Assembly (NCBI RefSeq): GCF_020085105.1
Contig: NC_058051.1
Location: 22,813,955 to 22,877,954, forward strand
DNA: 64,000 nucleotides
DNA from: Siniperca chuatsi
Lineage: Eukaryota; Chordata; Actinopteri; Centrarchiformes; Sinipercidae
Direction of reading: 5' to 3'
Each line of letters opens with the position of its first letter. The stretch's first letter is position 1. Position numbers and translations under genes: made by a program. This document shows positions 1 to 13,200 of this stretch, piece after piece. Below the pieces are notes generated by a model that was not told where the DNA came from, did not search any database, and saw nothing but the letters and a program-made list of their open reading frames with translations.

Positions 1-395
1 GTGTGAGATTTGATATATTTATGAAGCTCAAGCAAACTTTTCCCTAAGATGTATGGTTTTAGACATGTGACTGTGTGATATTGTGTCACATTAATGATGT
101 CTCTCTTACTTGTAGGATAGTGGAGGAATATAACCAAGTCATTTACTCAAGTACTGCATTTTTACTAAAGTAAATGATCTGAATACGTCCTCCACAACTG
201 CTGTAGGGTAACAAACAGTTGTAATGATTTTGCAGAAACCAAAAGCTACTTTTTTGTTATCAAATTTAAATATGAAATATGAGTTTGAAATTTAAGTATT
301 AAGTTAAGTGTTAAGTAGTAACAACTGCCCTAACCCACAGTCCCCTCATTTCAAGCTAGAACTTAGTATGGATCCCCATTGCTTTTTGTTTACAG
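1..395. other. Left-edge non-coding sequence with a fish dispersed-repeat fragment
   Basis: I see no gene here. Positions about 116-200 resemble a dispersed fish repeat whose hallmark is alternating ACTCAAGTA / TTTACTAAAGTA words. A second copy lies near the right edge at about 63199-63320, in the other orientation. A pyrimidine-rich tract ending in TACAG at 391-395 could be a splice acceptor for the candidate exon that follows. Confidence 0.4.
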
Positions 396-998
396 CCAAA
401 TGCAGAACATCAGCTCTATGTGATTTTGAGTTTTTTAAATAACATTCTTGAGAAATTATGCAGCTGCCAACATGACACTGAGGTCAATATGTCTTCTGGG
501 AACGTGGGGGTTTTCAGCAACCTGGAAGCAGTCTACACCACAGTTAAAAACTTACACATGGTGAGTGTTTTTTTTAGGAGGATCCCAGTATTTTTAGACT
601 CAATATGTGTAAATTTGACTACTTTTAGGCCAATTAAATAAATAAAGATATCCTAGACATCTTGTGGATCATTTTATCCACATTTTCCCTAAATTCAGTT
701 GGATATATTTAGTTTTCTTTCTTTTGAAACTCTGGCATCTCCACTAGAATTTAAAATAAAGTTCTGTGGGTTTGAACATTGTGTGGCTGTGGGTCAGTGG
801 GGTTTAAGAGGTACACTTACTGAGAGTTGACGCAGTTGCACATTTTGAGACTTTACAGTTTTGACAGGATGGCTGCTGTCCGTGGTGCTGATGTGTCTCA
901 TTGGTCTGGGTGTTCCTCTCCAGGCCTGCAGGGGGCAGCAGAGCGCGCTGCTGCTACATTATGATAAGCAGAAGCAGCTAAAACGTGAGCAGCAGTGA
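396..998 (+). CDS. Candidate last two exons of an unidentified upstream gene
   Basis: Two ORF-compatible segments have good splice signals and join in phase 0. The first, 396-560, is 55 codons between a TTTACAG acceptor and a GTGAGT donor. The second, 924-998, is 24 codons plus TGA after a CCTCTCCAG acceptor. The second would end in a Lys/Gln-rich tail (DKQKQLKREQQ) and stop 5 nt before the SPRYD4 ATG. Alternatively, the first segment reads through the donor to a stop at 639-641, with overlapping AATAAA signals at about 637-648. I do not recognise the protein. The N-terminal part would lie off the left edge. Both segments could be chance ORFs. RNA-seq junction reads would settle it. Confidence 0.3.
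565..923. other. Spacer or intron upstream of SPRYD4
   Basis: This stretch contains AATAAA-type hexamers near 637-648 and 752-758, which could end a transcript entering from the left. The SPRYD4 promoter should lie at the right end, about 800-1000. No TATA box is obvious, which would fit a housekeeping gene. Confidence 0.35.
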
Positions 999-1003
999 AA
1001 AAC

Positions 1004-2941
1004 ATGGCGTTGCCCGTTAGCGCAGCTCGTCTCTGTCGCCTTGCAGGACGGACTGTAACCTCCCGGTCAGGCAGACATATGCGGGCTGTCAGCCTGCCAG
1101 CGAGGAGATGCTACATATCGACCTCGACGGGGAACAGTGAGTGAAAGTTTCGTAAAAGTTAACCAAAGAGATGTTAGCTTCTGAGTCTGCAGCTCAGAGG
1201 TCAGTGTACCATCAGGCACAGGCGAACCTGACAGCTAATGATTAATGTTTGTTGTTGTTCAGGACTTTTCCCGTTATAACCTACCCTTCCTGCCACAACA
1301 ACAAACTCGGCAACTGGGCTGTAGCTATAGTAAAGAAGTAACCGTTAACACGTCTTCATGGCAAAACATATAAGCTAGCGAAAGCTGAAGAAGTTTCCTC
1401 GGGTGGACAGCGCTTAACAGACCCTTGGCTGGCTTTGTAGTCTGAAATGCGCATGCGTCTTCGCTAAAACTTGAATAAGGAAGTACACAATATTTTTATA
1501 AGCAGGTGGCTGAATGAGTGTTTGGTCGCTGTTTAAATTTGTATCTGAAACGCGAATACACACGTTAATTCAGGTGTCTGTCCGATAATAGATGTATAGT
1601 TGATTTTCTACCATGCTCAAACGCTCACACTTGATTTGCTTGTCCCTTTAATCGTATCTAAGTGGTTATGAATTGAAATGATAATTAGCTTTACCATTGT
1701 GCTAACAAGCTTATTAATAGCAAACAAAAACAAACTGTCAAATATCCCAAAATGCTTTGTTGAAAAGTACAATAAAAATAGCTAGATGGGGTCACACATT
1801 TTTGTAGCTGTTACCCTCAACATTTTAATTACAGCTATCAGCATGTGGCCATGGTTATATATAATTTGCAGTGGCAATTCAGCTGAAATTCCTAATCACA
1901 CAGTACACTGGAAACAATGTTAGGGGAACTAGTAACAAAAGGAGCCAAGTTGAATAAAATGAAAGGATTTGTTTTAAAGACACAAATTAAAGAGATATTT
2001 AAAAACAAATAAACATAATTGTAAACAAATGACAATTAATACTATAGGTGAAGTTAAAATATAGTAAAAGTCCAAGATGACATCTTCAGATTGCTTGTTT
2101 TGTCCAACGAACAGTCCAAACCTACATATAGAAATTAATGTTATTAGTCACACCAGTGTTTAACAAGTCAAAATGTCTGCTGTGAAAAAGGTTTATTAAA
2201 CTCTTGTCCCCCCCAGTTTGGGAACTATTGGTTTACATGATTTTATGAGGGACCTGATCTGCTACAGCTCATAAATAATCTTCAAATAAATGTTATAGAC
2301 ACAGACAAGAACAAGCATAGAGCCAGATTTGGGTGCTAATGGAGACACCAGTGAGGCCTCCATTGTTAAATATCAAATTTTTCTTCTTATTTTCTGTAGA
2401 TCTTCAGTTCAGGCTTGATGAGCGAACGGCTCACAGCAGTCTGGACCTCTTCAAGAAAGACACCGGCGTCATCTACCGCATGCTGGGTCTGGACCCCAGC
2501 CATGTGCAAGACAACCCTGAGCGTTTCCGAGACTGGGCCGTCGTGTTTGGCGATGAGAAGATCAGCAGTGGACGGCACTACTGGGAGGTGACAGTCAAAA
2601 AGTCTCAAGAGTTTCGTCTGGGTGTGGCCGAGGCACTGATGTCCCGAGAGGACTGCGTGGGCACCAACAGCTCCTCTTGGGTGTTCGGCTATGCTCAGCG
2701 CAAGTGGTTTACCATGACCAGCAATAAGATAGTTCCCGTGACGCTGGTGGGCAAGCCGGACCGCGTAGGCATCCTGCTTGACTATGAAGCAGGCCTTCTG
2801 GGGCTGGTGGACATCGAAAAACCCACGGTCATTCACACCATCAGGGTCCAGTTCAAGGCTCCCCTCTGCCCTGCGTTTGGACTTTGGGACGGGGAGCTGC
2901 TCACACACTCGGGCCTGGAGGAGCCTGAAGGCCTGAAGTGA
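1004..2941 (+). CDS. spryd4: SPRY domain-containing protein 4
   Basis: Coding exons are 1004-1136 and 2400-2941, joined in phase 1, giving 224 residues (human 207). The ATG has a strong context (AAAACATGG). Residues 1-43 are rich in Arg, Ser and Ala with no acidic residues, which looks like a mitochondrial presequence. The rest is a single SPRY domain, seen in HYWEVTV at the B30.2/SPRY core and the C-terminal WDGELLTHSG, which matches human SPRYD4 almost exactly. The family is poorly characterised; binding partners are unknown. The protein has no RING, B-box or coiled coil, so it is not a TRIM. It is convergent with GLS2, as in human, and the two 3' ends nearly meet. Confidence 0.96.
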
Positions 2942-3385
2942 AGCAGGATGAACTGTGATGGTGATGATTGTGATGGCCATAAAAGGCTGTGGGCTCGCGT
3001 TCGATACCGTGGCAACTTATATCACAACAGTGCAGGAAAGAAAGCAATATCTATGTGGGAATCATTTACAGCTTAATTTCAAGTAATGGTTCATTTTTCT
3101 GTGGTCCAGTTGGTTCATAAACATGACTCTTAACAATGCAAGTACATACTTTGTGTATGTCATCCAGCCTCAGGCAATCATATCACAGAAGCTGTTTTTG
3201 TGTGTACCTCATGTATTACTTCTCAGACTAACTAATGTGAAAAGGATGTGTGGTTTGTTTTCGAGAGCAACATTAACCGCCAAGTTGTTCGTTTACACTG
3301 TTCTGGCATTACCCACAGTTACAAAGCTGAAATCAATACAAAACCTTTTTTCAGTTTCATGTTCATATGCACTGTATATTGTTTT

Positions 3386-3391
3386 AATAAA
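3386..3391 (+). terminator. spryd4: SPRYD4 poly(A) signal
   Basis: This AATAAA lies 445 nt after the SPRYD4 stop and is the first good hexamer downstream. Cleavage would fall at about 3400-3420, inside or beside the GLS2 3' end coming from the other strand. Confidence 0.7.
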
Positions 3392-3422
3392 GTAACTTCA
3401 CTAAAACTGCTTTCACATTTCT

Positions 3423-3428
3423 TTTATT
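3423..3428 (-). terminator. gls2: GLS2 poly(A) signal (minus strand)
   Basis: TTTATT on the + strand reads AATAAA on the minus strand, about 860 nt after the GLS2 stop. Cleavage 10-30 nt further on (about 3393-3413) would put the GLS2 end next to, or overlapping, the SPRYD4 end. The whole of 3429-4288 is then GLS2 3' UTR; I see no ORF in it. Confidence 0.6.
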
Positions 3429-4288
3429 TACAGCAGGATGATACATATTTACAGTGATGGACTAAAGCTTATGTCACAAAGTATCACTTCAAACACGTGT
3501 GTCTAGTTCGCAACAGTCCTTGGCATAAATTGAATTATATATTTTGTGTTTTAGTAACCCAAATGTGCCTGAGACATGCAGATGTTAAATAAAAAGAGCT
3601 CACTCTAATGAAGCAAGAGTAATTCTTCAAAAAAGAAAACAATAACAACATCATCACAAGGTATCAACAGTGAATAAACTGGCCTATGAGCCTCATTGAA
3701 CTGGCATAGACTACAATGAAACAGTCCCTCCAGTGTTACAGGCACAAATGCAACTGAATCCCCTCCTGTTGAGGTAGAATAATTGATAAAGCAGCTTTGG
3801 GAATATTTATACAGTTATTACAGGGGGCATAAAATCCCCTGATTAAATTATGTACTACTGAAGCAAAATATGTCAATATTTTAAGAAATAAATAAGCACA
3901 ATATATTCGATATTTACATCTCTGGCATTATCAGAAGCATAGTACAAAAACAGTTCATTAATATTGCAACACAAGCCAAATCATGGCTTGAATTGAGTCA
4001 TTTTTCTGCAAACAAGCAACACATCACCTGTTTATATAGTGCTTTGTTGATACTTTACATTGTTGAACAATTCCTCCAGTCTGCAGAAATGCATTAAAAA
4101 TGGATTTAATCCTGCACTGTATAGCTTTTCAACAGTCTGAAGGACAACCCCCACATTATTATTATATAACATCTATTACCATATTTAAGATAAACTCATT
4201 CATTCATCATGTCTTTCAATCACCCTGTGTCCTTTCAGTCCTCTCAGGTGCATAATAAAATAGATTTTGATTTTCCATTACAAACCCT

Positions 4289-7200
4289 TTAAACAATGCT
4301 CTTCAACGTATCCAGCGTGGTCTTCTGCTCCTCTGTGTCGCATGGGGAGTCGCTGTCAGTGTACACACTCTGGTACTCTTGCAGGACTGAAACAATAACA
4401 TCATGGCCAAAATGCATGGCGTCATCCAGAGGTGTGTTCCTCCATCTGATAGATAACACAATGTAATATGGAGATGGATGGATTGTTATGGTTAGTGATA
4501 TGGACATATCTAATATCAGATAAATAAGGTTATATTTAAAATCCCTACCTGTCTTTCATGTGGGGATTCACTTTACATGTTTCAGTTAGGAAGATTACAG
4601 CTTCCAAATGACCTGAAAACGAACTCAAAAGTGAGCAACCCCAATACCATATTCTTGTCTGAATATCAAAGCCAAGATTATTGAAGAAATGAATGAACTA
4701 ATAATGAAGTGTTACCTTCTGCAGCAGCAATGTGGAGCGCTGTGCGAGAGTCGTAGTCTCTCTGCTCCATGTTGACAGCTGAAAGGGCAAACCTGGAGGG
4801 ATAACAAAGGAGCGGAGGAGAGGAGAGGGAACACACATGGAAAGGTTAACTCGAGTGATGGCAAACTGTCAGAAATTGTGCCGAGTAGCCCTGCAATTAC
4901 ACAAGTAAAGAACTTGTTAATATGAAAGCAGACATGTTTGAAAGAGTAGTTCAACATTCTGGGGAATATTATTCGCCTTCTTGCCGAGAGTTAGATGAGA
5001 GGATTCATACCACTCTTGTGTCTGTACAGTAAGTATGAAGCTACAGCCAGGAGATGGTTAGATTATCTTAGCATAATGACTGGAAGCAGGGGGACTCAAC
5101 ACCTGCAAAGCTCAATAATTAACATGTTATATCTTGTTTGTTTAGTAAAGTGTAAAAACAACACATTGTGATTTTATGGGGGTTATATGCTGGACTATTT
5201 CTTGGTTGGGCGCAGTGACTTCCTAAACATAACCCCCTACTTCTCATCTAACTCTAAGCAAGAAAGTGAATAAGTGTATCAATGTCAAACTGTTCCTTTA
5301 AGGTTGCATCATCCAACTGTTGTGTACTGGTGTCTGTTTTTACTTACCTCCTCAGAGCAGAGAGGTCACCACTGTAGGCTGCAAACATCAGGTTTACCAC
5401 TGACTTGTTCTAATGGATCAAAAGGCAAACATTACTGTATGATAGTGGACTGTTTCTTAAACTTTTTACATAAAAATGCTTCTGTATTATTTCTAACCCC
5501 AAGAAGCATCTATGTTTCTTACTAGCCTTCATGAGAATTGCAGCCTCTACACTTGTGCTGAACTTACTGAATCATCATCTGATCTTCTTCTGGGGTCGTG
5601 TTTCTTAGTGAAGTGTCTCAGGTTGTCGTAATTGTGAAAGTTGAACTGAGACACCAGCTCCTAGTGAATCAAAAATTGATTAAGATGGAATATTTGAGGA
5701 ATGCAGATACATACCAATTAGATAAAGACAAATCAATAAAACTCTGATGGCGACTGCATACCTGACAGAAGTGAATGCCACGAACACTGTTTCCAAGCCG
5801 ATCTAAAGGTGGGGACCAACACATCATACCCATGACATTGGGCACCACCAGTAGAACAGCACCTGAGACGCCAGATTTAGCAGGCAAACCCACCTGAACA
5901 AGAGGAGCAAACAAAATGTCTCATTTAAAAACACTAGAAACCTGGATTCAGCATCTCGTGATGTGCTGCCACTCTGAGCAACAAGAGCAACAATGATTTC
6001 AAACAGATCTTTGAATTCGCGGTGACTCACATGGAAGGCAAACTGTCCGGAGAAGTCATACATGCCACAGGAATGCATGAGACTCAGGGTGTTGCGAACA
6101 GCTTCGGCGCTCAGCACACGCTCGCCTGTGATTGGACAAATACCCCCATTGGCCAGTGTGGCAGCCATGACACTTCCTGACTCACAGGTCACCTCAATGG
6201 AGCACAACTGGAACAGAAAAATATAAACAAATCTAAGCTTTTTGAACTGGAGAGGCATAGAGAACAGGAAATACACTTGTTTGCTTTATTAGACAGTTAG
6301 ATGTGAAGATCGATACCAATTATCATACTGCAGCCAGCAGTTGTTTAGCTTAGCTTAGCATAAAGACTTGAAACAAGTGGAAACAGCTAGCCTGGCTCTG
6401 TTCAAAGGCAACAAAATCTGCATACCGACACCTCTAAAGCTCACTAATTAGCATGTTATATCTCGTTTGTTTAATCCTTATAAAAACCGAAGTGTAAAAA
6501 CAAGACGTTGTGGTTTTTATATGCCGGACAGTGACTGTCTATGTGTCTATGTGCAGTGACATCCTGGAGACCTGTCGTCACTGTGAGGCTGCCAGGCAAC
6601 CAGTGGATGCTTTATGCTAAACTAGGCTAACCAGCTCCTGGTTGGAACTTCATATTGATCATACAGACATGCGAGTGGTATCAATCTTCTCATCTAACTC
6701 TTGACAAGAAAGCGAAGAAACTTCCCAAAAGGTCAAACTTTTCCTTGAAAGTTTCATCCCCAGAATACAACGTTAAAGACAAAGAGTCTTACCTGAAAGT
6801 AGAAGTCCAGGGCCGCTGTCATATCTGCATTGTCAGGAAAGCACTGCAAGGATTAAGATCAGAGTCAGCCCATACTGAGGATATTAAATTTTTCTGAAAA
6901 CCTCAGCACTGAACAAGCACTTGAAGGGATTTTAATTAAACATAAAATACCAAAAAAACTCACTTTTTTCTCTTTGAGGTAATAACCAATTGCATAATTC
7001 CTATCACCGGTCTCCCTCTCTGACTGGAAACTGCAAGAACATAACAGCTGTTAGAAAGTTGCATTTTATGTGACACAGGACAATAAGATTGCCTTTCCTG
7101 AAGCACAGTACTCACGTTGCATTGCTAAAGCCCACATATTCTGTACCAGCCATGCTTTTCAAGAACTCCATCACCTGCAATAATATCATATTTACGCATG

Positions 7201-10200
7201 GTTCAGTAGGGAGACCAAACAAATAAGTGAAATCAAAAAAACTTTTGAACGTGAAAAGCATTTACTTACACAGTCGAACCTCTCGGCCGTATTTGAATGA
7301 GGCTGTCAACAGAGGGGGGGAAAAAATCACTTTCTGATGCCAGTTTTAAGTATGCCAACAGTCAGTGAGCCCCTATAGATGGCAGTGTTTGAGTATAGCC
7401 TGATTCCAGTCTTGGGTGGGCGTCGAGATGTGACGTGTACACGATGTCTTTGTGCCTGTCAGTCCATGTGGCAATGTGCACACTGGAGCCCGGGGGCTGT
7501 TTATGGTTGTGCTTGAATTTTATGACCAGTAAGGGATATTACCAAGTTGTAAAGTTACCAAACAGGGATGGTAGTCACGTTCATATTTAATGACTCTACC
7601 TTATATAGGTTAAAGATGATATCAAATATTACTGTGAGTTGAAGAGATGACCTGAGGCTAAACCTCATGGCCAATAAAAGAGTTGATTTCATGCCTTTCC
7701 AGGTAGTTGCTCTGCCAACTAGTTTTTGAACACAACATATACTGTAAATGTTTGACATTTAAACTTTTGCTGGTACAGCTGTTCCTACTGCGGCATGAAT
7801 ATTGCAGAAAGTCAAAAACAGCTTCTATCAACTTTGTACTTTCCCTAACCTCCTCAGTATGTATATAAATTATATGAAAATATAGTAACAACTGTGTTCA
7901 AACAATATAGCACCCCTCTACTCACATACAAGCACAAGCGAGGGTGGCTAACACACCTTCTGTTCTGGGGGCTGTAATTGGCCAGAAGCACACACACCCC
8001 TGCTATCAGGCCCAAACACAGAGTTCGTCCCTTGCTGCTGAACCTGACCCACATATGATAAGAGGTCCAGAGTATCTCTTCAGCGAGCAGTGAAACTTCA
8101 GGAAAACTCCACAGAGAAAACATACACAACCATATATGGCTAAAATCCGCCCCCGTGTCTTACAACAAGGCCAAAGCTCACAGATAAGTTTGGCAGGTGG
8201 TCAGTCAGATGGTGATGACCATAGTCCAGCTGCTACTGGCACTAAGTGACCAGCCAATACATGAGTGATTAAATAGTACAACATGAACAATAGCTTCAGC
8301 TTTACGAAACGTAGCATTCTGTGGCTTCTCACTGGGCTTGAACTCAGTCCAATGGTGCAATTGTTTAGGCATTCAAAACCATAATAAATATCATTTTCAG
8401 AACCAGAAAGCTTACAGCATTGTCAGACGTGTCTTTATACTGTCTTTGTACTTTTCGTTCCACTGAAAAAAGTGCCATAAACTTTGCTTTGTTTTAGACT
8501 GGTGCCCGTTTCACAAAAGCGATTTGCAGTCACTGCTTTCTCGCAGGTTACAAATAGTCACCTGGCAGTGTCATGTTTCACAATGATGCCCATGCGTCTC
8601 ACTTATGGTATTTGTTTTGATGAGTGAAATGTGTCAATATTAACACAAGAGGAAGTATTCTCATGTTGCACATTGCAGCTTTCATTTTGCAAATATGGTG
8701 AAATGGGTCCCTGTACTTTTTTTTGCACAACTTCCTGCTCCTACAGAGGATGTAGCCAAGAGCAATGTTTAAAAAAAACTGATATAAAGCATCATTTGTG
8801 GACCTATTTTTGGTGGAACATAGAAACATGTCTGACTGTCCTGTTTAGTTCCTTGTTTTTCATAATTACTTCTGAAGGCCTGAATGATTGCCCCTTTGTT
8901 AAACTGTGTTTAAACCCAGTGAAAGGCTGCAGCAGAACGCTACGCTGCACAGTAATAATTGAAGGGGAAAACATTTAATGAAGTCTGGGTTTAAAAACCG
9001 GGAGCCTATTTTTGGGCATGACCGGATACTTCCTGATATTCCACTCTTTGTTTTGCCATGACACCCTCATTAATCACAACCAACAGTGTAGTACGTTTTG
9101 AGTATATATTCTAAAATGAAAACCTCTGGATTCAGTAAGCATCTACTATCATATCAATGTATTCATTTCTGACAAACCTTTAGATTTTACCTTAATTAAA
9201 GAACTAATGACGATAGCTCCGGCATTCACCATTGGGTTGTGTGGTTTATCTGCACAAGAAGCGAGAGCATGTTATCACTCATTTGCCCCTAACCACAAGA
9301 GTAATAAACTGCTGAGATTAGAGAGGATATTTCATCAGGGGAACATAGAGTAACATCAGCTAATAACCTGAACACACACAGTACAATACTATTTGCTTCA
9401 GAGGGGAATGTGTAATAGCAAATGGCTAGTACATGAGGTGATAAAACGGTACAGAATTTAGCTGAAAGTCCATCAGGACAACTTATTTTTCTAATAAAAT
9501 GAGGTCTTGTTCTTGCACTATACTGTACCAACAACCAGAGTCTGTTGAAATTACTTATCAAAGGCCAGAGTTGCCAAATTTTACCGGAGTAGAAGATGTG
9601 TTATGTGTTGTTTTGCTTTTTACAGAACTACACTCTTGTTGTTACTGCTTGGTCTTGTGCAGAGACGATAACTGGCGTGAAAGTCTCGATTACACTAATC
9701 ACTTACCTTCCTCATTTAGTGACAGCTTGTTGAACTTGAATCCACTGGGCTCTTTGCCCACAAAGTGGTGAACATGCTCACTGCCTAATTCGTGCACAGC
9801 AATGGCGTACTCCAGAGGCTTCACACACGACTGCAGACAGAAGGGAACCTTTGTGTCACCCACAGAGTGTCTGCATCGCATGAGGATGTGATGGAAAAGC
9901 ATGGAAACAAAACAAAAATGGAGGAGTGTTAGTGAGGCAATACACACGGTGGAGGTTTTCAGAATGGAAACATACATTAAGTAAAGATGTTACTGTACCT
10001 CTGTCCATCGATTGTGCACAGAGATACACCCCACAGATCAGGGCTGAACTTAGCTAGCTGAGGAATGTAATTAGCTACCTGCATGATGACATGAAACACA
10101 GGTGAGTGTAACTGTAATGAATGAGCCAACACTAAATTAGTACGTGTGTTAGTATGTAACTTACTTGTCCAACCTCCTGTTGTTGTGCACTGTCATACAT

Positions 10201-13200
10201 CTTATTGATCTGCTGGGTAAACTCTTCAAAGTTCGGGATGATGAACTTTTTTCTGAAAGCCTTAGTCAGCAGCATGATGTTGTTGCCCACACACCTACAG
10301 GAGGACACATGATTGAACTGACATCATGAGGAGACTTGCAAAGAACTTCAAATACAGATGCTGCAGTTAGTATTAGTATTAGATTTGTGGTTTATAATTC
10401 AAATAAAATGCCACTAATAACAGAACTGTAAATGCTGAAAAACATTTACACATCATACATTAATATTTTTCTGAGGCAGACCTGCTCTGGCTCATAGCTT
10501 ATTGGTACACTCCTTGAATTGTCGGTTTTATCCAAATTACCAAAAAAAACACTTTTTTTTTTTACTTAACCCTAGCGGTATACAGCCACACAGATCATTT
10601 TGGATTTATTTTCCACCACTCAAATTAAGTGGAAGTACATTTCATTTTGTTTTTGGTGTTTACAACATTGAAAATGTACATTTAAAAAATTCAATAGCAA
10701 CATGTCTTTCCAGAAACTTTTCCCTGGTTACTTTGAATAATACAGTTTTCATTCAAACTACTTTCAACTGAGAAAATGTCCCCATAAAAACAATTGACAG
10801 TGTGTCTTGTGGATTATCCAGAGTAAAATGGACACTGTTCATGGAAAAAAATCATGCTGTAGAATTTTTAACTAAAACAAAGTTTCATTCACTTCTATTG
10901 TATCTGGGTGGAGGCAGAAATCTCTGAGACGGATATCTTAAACCTCTGCAAGTAAAAACAATCTGGATACCACTAGAGGTAAGTGAGAAAATATGTTTTT
11001 TGTTTTTTTTATTTGATTTATTTTTAATAGGAGGAGCCAAACAACCACAGTTCAACTTCAAATAAAATGGAAACAGGTGAACTGGAACGGCAAAGCGTGA
11101 ATCTGGTCATAAAAGGCTTTTTTTTTACTGCAGAAATTTTGACTTGTCATAGCAGGAAAATAACAGGTGTTCCTGAAACTGAAACAACTAAATGAAATTC
11201 AAAATGTTATTATTTCCACCTGCGCTTTTCCTACTGTGACATGTCAAAATTTCTTCAGCGAGGCCTGTTATGCAGAGTAATGGGAACACTTTCTGTGCGT
11301 TTCATTCACCTCTATTGTATTGGGTTAGAGGCAGAAATCTTGGCGAATAAAACCAAAACTATGCTGCATGTTTTTGTGTGTGTTTTTGATTAACCAACCC
11401 TTTCATAGGAGTGAGTTAGCCAGACAACCACAGTTCAACTTTAAGCACAAGATAACAGGCAAACTTGAGTTTTACATTTTTTGTTTTTCATCTGTTATTT
11501 TTCACCCTGCTTTATTGCGGAAACACGTATTACCTATGACAGAAATACAGTCATTGCAAAAGAAAGCCGGGGTTTGGATTAAAGAGCAGCGGACTTTGAG
11601 ATGATCCACCCTGTGTTACCCTATTCTAATATAAATTTAATCTGTTATGTTCTGTGTGTGGCATAAAGGGACTAAAAACTTTCATTTTGTTGTACAACCT
11701 TGTGTTGTAAAATGATAAATAAATGACCTTGATACCTTGAATCTGATCATAATTTACTCATATAAATGGTATTGACTTCTGCTTTTATTCTTTAATTAAA
11801 TTACCATTCAGAGTGTTGTAGAGTTAGCAGGCTTGCTAAAGGGGAGAGCTACAGGATAGTATGGCTAATTTAACTTCTGTAAGTTAACTAGCTAACTCTG
11901 AGTTATAGTTATAGTTTTATGGCTAGATAGCATTTTTTATAATTAGCAAGAACACCAGGCTTTGTAATACGAGCCTCCTCTCTCACTCTGCCTTTTTTTC
12001 TCTGAAATTCAGTCCAACCATTTGTCAAAAAGTTTAGCTTCAATCACTGAGACTGGTTCTGCCTGGGAAATGTTTGTATAACCAACCAATCAATTTCCAT
12101 TTATTTGAAATGCTCAACTCCTTACTGGGCTTTCATAATTTTTTTTTTCATCACACTGGATTCAAAGTGACCTGCTTTGGGCCAGTAAACACCTAGATAA
12201 AAGGGTAAACAAACACACCTGCCTATAACAGCAGACCCTAATAGTTATTATAGATTTTCATTCCTATAATTGCAATGCTGTATGCTCTCAAGAAAGGGTA
12301 TGTACATTCTGTCACAGCTGGTCTGAGCTAAAATATCCGGCCTGCAGCCCTCACTAATCCAAGGCGATGCTAGCGTGAGGTTTTGGGACACCAGAAGAAG
12401 AGAGTGGAGAGAGCTTGCATTATTCATATGGGTCATTTCCTAAAAAAAAAAAAAAAAGGAGATAGCTCTCTCTATTTCTAGTAGCATATTTATAGTGAGC
12501 TCTTGAGTGTTCTTCAGGAAAGGATAATCCCACAAATTTAAGAAATCAAGCAAAGAAAGTTGGACATGGCCAATTAAGTTCGACAAAGACAACCACACTG
12601 TGTAACCCTCTGCTGTTCCAGGCCAAAGGATGGGATTGAGTGAATTAAACTGCATAGCGTTTACAGATCTTTCGAGTCTACTATTGTAATTGCCACAGTC
12701 TGGAGCTCAACCAGAATGATGCCCTTTCATTAACAGCCCTGGAGACCCCCTCTGTCTTCCTGCACCCTCTACTGCTTTGGCTGGCATGTGTTCACGTGAA
12801 TTTGGTTAGTAGCAGCTGTCAGCTGTAAAACGCCTGTCACTGTCAGTCTCTTGGACTCAAATAGCGCTGACCACAGATTACTCCTCCTATTACTCCTTCA
12901 CGTAACTGCAAAAAAAGTATGAAAGACCCTTAACCTCACCTCACCTTGCACTCTTTCATTCTTTTTCCCATGCTTTTTTTTGTGGGGGAACATCCTCAGA
13001 TTCATTTGCAGTTTTCACAAACTGATTTGAATATGGAATTTCAAAGTATGAGGAATTCTATTTGAAACAACATTATAATTAACACCAGATAAAACTGGTT
13101 ATGCATCAGTGATAGAAACTAAATGTTTATTTAAACAAATACAGAGGGCGTTCTGTCTACTTTTCATATGCAGGTAAAAGTTGAACCCTCCCATTTGAAG

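Noticed and set aside
2387-2980. 197-codon minus-strand ORF opposite SPRYD4
   Set aside because: It is the antisense shadow of the conserved SPRY exon; no domain is recognisable and there are no splice partners.
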